Below are positions 63,501-64,000 of a DNA stretch of 64,000 nucleotides, one piece after another. The notes under the pieces were generated by a model. The model had not been told where the DNA came from. It ran no database searches and saw only the letters and a list, made by a program, of their open reading frames with translations. Source of the DNA: Platycnemis pennipes. Taxonomy: Eukaryota > Arthropoda > Insecta > Odonata > Platycnemididae. Location of the stretch: positions 26,311,859 through 26,375,858 of the forward strand of contig OW121858.1 in the NCBI GenBank assembly GCA_933228895.1, given 5' to 3'. Numbering within the stretch: the stretch's first letter is position 1; each line of letters begins with the position of its first letter. The position numbers and the translations under genes are program-made.

Positions 63501-64000
63501 ATTGAATTGAGTTTATATAGCCCAGCATTGTAATCATGTTGTACCATGGAGTTGAAAAGTTATTTACTCCACTGGTTATTGTAGAACCCAATGAGCTTCT
63601 GAACTCACTTCGCAAATGAAATCGATTGCAATTTGTTTCTCATGAGCAAACAAAAGAAGAAAGAAAGGCAGTACAAGCGGACCTCTTGAGATCGATCAGA
63701 GATCTCAGATACGTTAGGGAAAGCGGTAAGCTAACTCTGTTCCCTACTCCGATCCATCTGACTCGCCCGTTCCGGTTACCATACTCGGCAGAACCGGTTA
63801 CTTTATTTTGATAACAATTGGTAAACGTAGATAATATGTGCCAACTGGAGTCAAAGATATAATTCAATTCTATATCAATACCCAATTTTAATAACGACTG
63901 CAGCAATAACATGGTCTCTTACCGCATGCAGCACTGACCACATCATAGATTATGGTTTACACTACATTTATTAAGTTGCAGTTTTTAGTGAACCAAAAAT
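60559..64000. repeat. Macro-unit copy 5 (cut by window end)
   Basis: It starts TTTGCAGGAT|ATCTAAAAACTG exactly like copies 3 and 4. Where copies differ it agrees mostly with copy 3, including the ACACACACAC expansion near 62660, CATTGTACACTC near 62717 and GCATAATGATC near 63347. The window ends about 140 bp before the place where copy 3 has its 927-bp deletion. Confidence 0.92.
62897..63114 (-). CDS. Candidate exon E3 (copy 5)
   Basis: Intact acceptor and LEEEDEAFGARVDDGERACR frame, with the Thr variant. Confidence 0.3.

Overview
The window looks like repeat-dominated nuclear DNA of a eukaryote, most likely an arthropod. It is AT-rich, has no operons and no long authentic open frames, and carries exon-like islands with splice signals, a tRNA-derived tandem satellite and short DNA transposons. 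I cannot name the species.

Layout. Positions 1-8292 are a tandem satellite of an exactly 130-bp monomer that carries RNA polymerase III A-box and B-box motifs on the minus strand. The rest is a tandem array of a large unit ('macro-unit'). Every copy begins at the same sequence (ATCTAAAAACTGCAG): copy 1 8293-14537 (truncated), a second small satellite block 14538-15046, copy 2 15047-28730, copy 3 28731-45510, copy 4 45511-60558 and copy 5 60559-64000 (cut by the window end). Once the insertions and deletions listed below are allowed for, the full units agree at about 13.7-14.3 kb. Copies 1 and 2, with their satellite left flanks, are a direct duplication with a 6754-bp period.

Inside a macro-unit I see a 196-bp diverged tandem duplication, a CA/CTAC-rich stretch, exon-like segments on the minus strand, relic reading frames on the plus strand, a remarkable cluster of short perfect palindromes and hairpins, a degenerate LINE tail, a 95-bp TTAA-flanked MITE, a 351-bp segment that is tandemly doubled in copies 3 and 4, and further minus-strand exon-like segments near the right end. 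The minus-strand exon candidates suggest that each unit once carried one spliced gene read leftwards. Copies are visibly decaying: copy 3 has lost one exon in a 927-bp deletion and copy 2 has a premature stop in another. I do not recognise the protein.

Two insertions are dated by empty sites in sister copies. Copy 3 carries a 3355-bp element (38800-42154) with 26-bp terminal inverted repeats, an 8-bp target duplication and an internal 148-bp satellite whose monomer contains a sequence resembling the element's own terminus. Copy 4 carries a 703-bp Harbinger-like MITE (58612-59314). The most unusual signals are the palindrome cluster, the terminus-derived satellite inside the 3.4-kb element, the pol III-box satellite with no T-run terminators on its transcribed strand, and the alternating (2 like 4, 3 like 5) similarity of the macro-unit copies.
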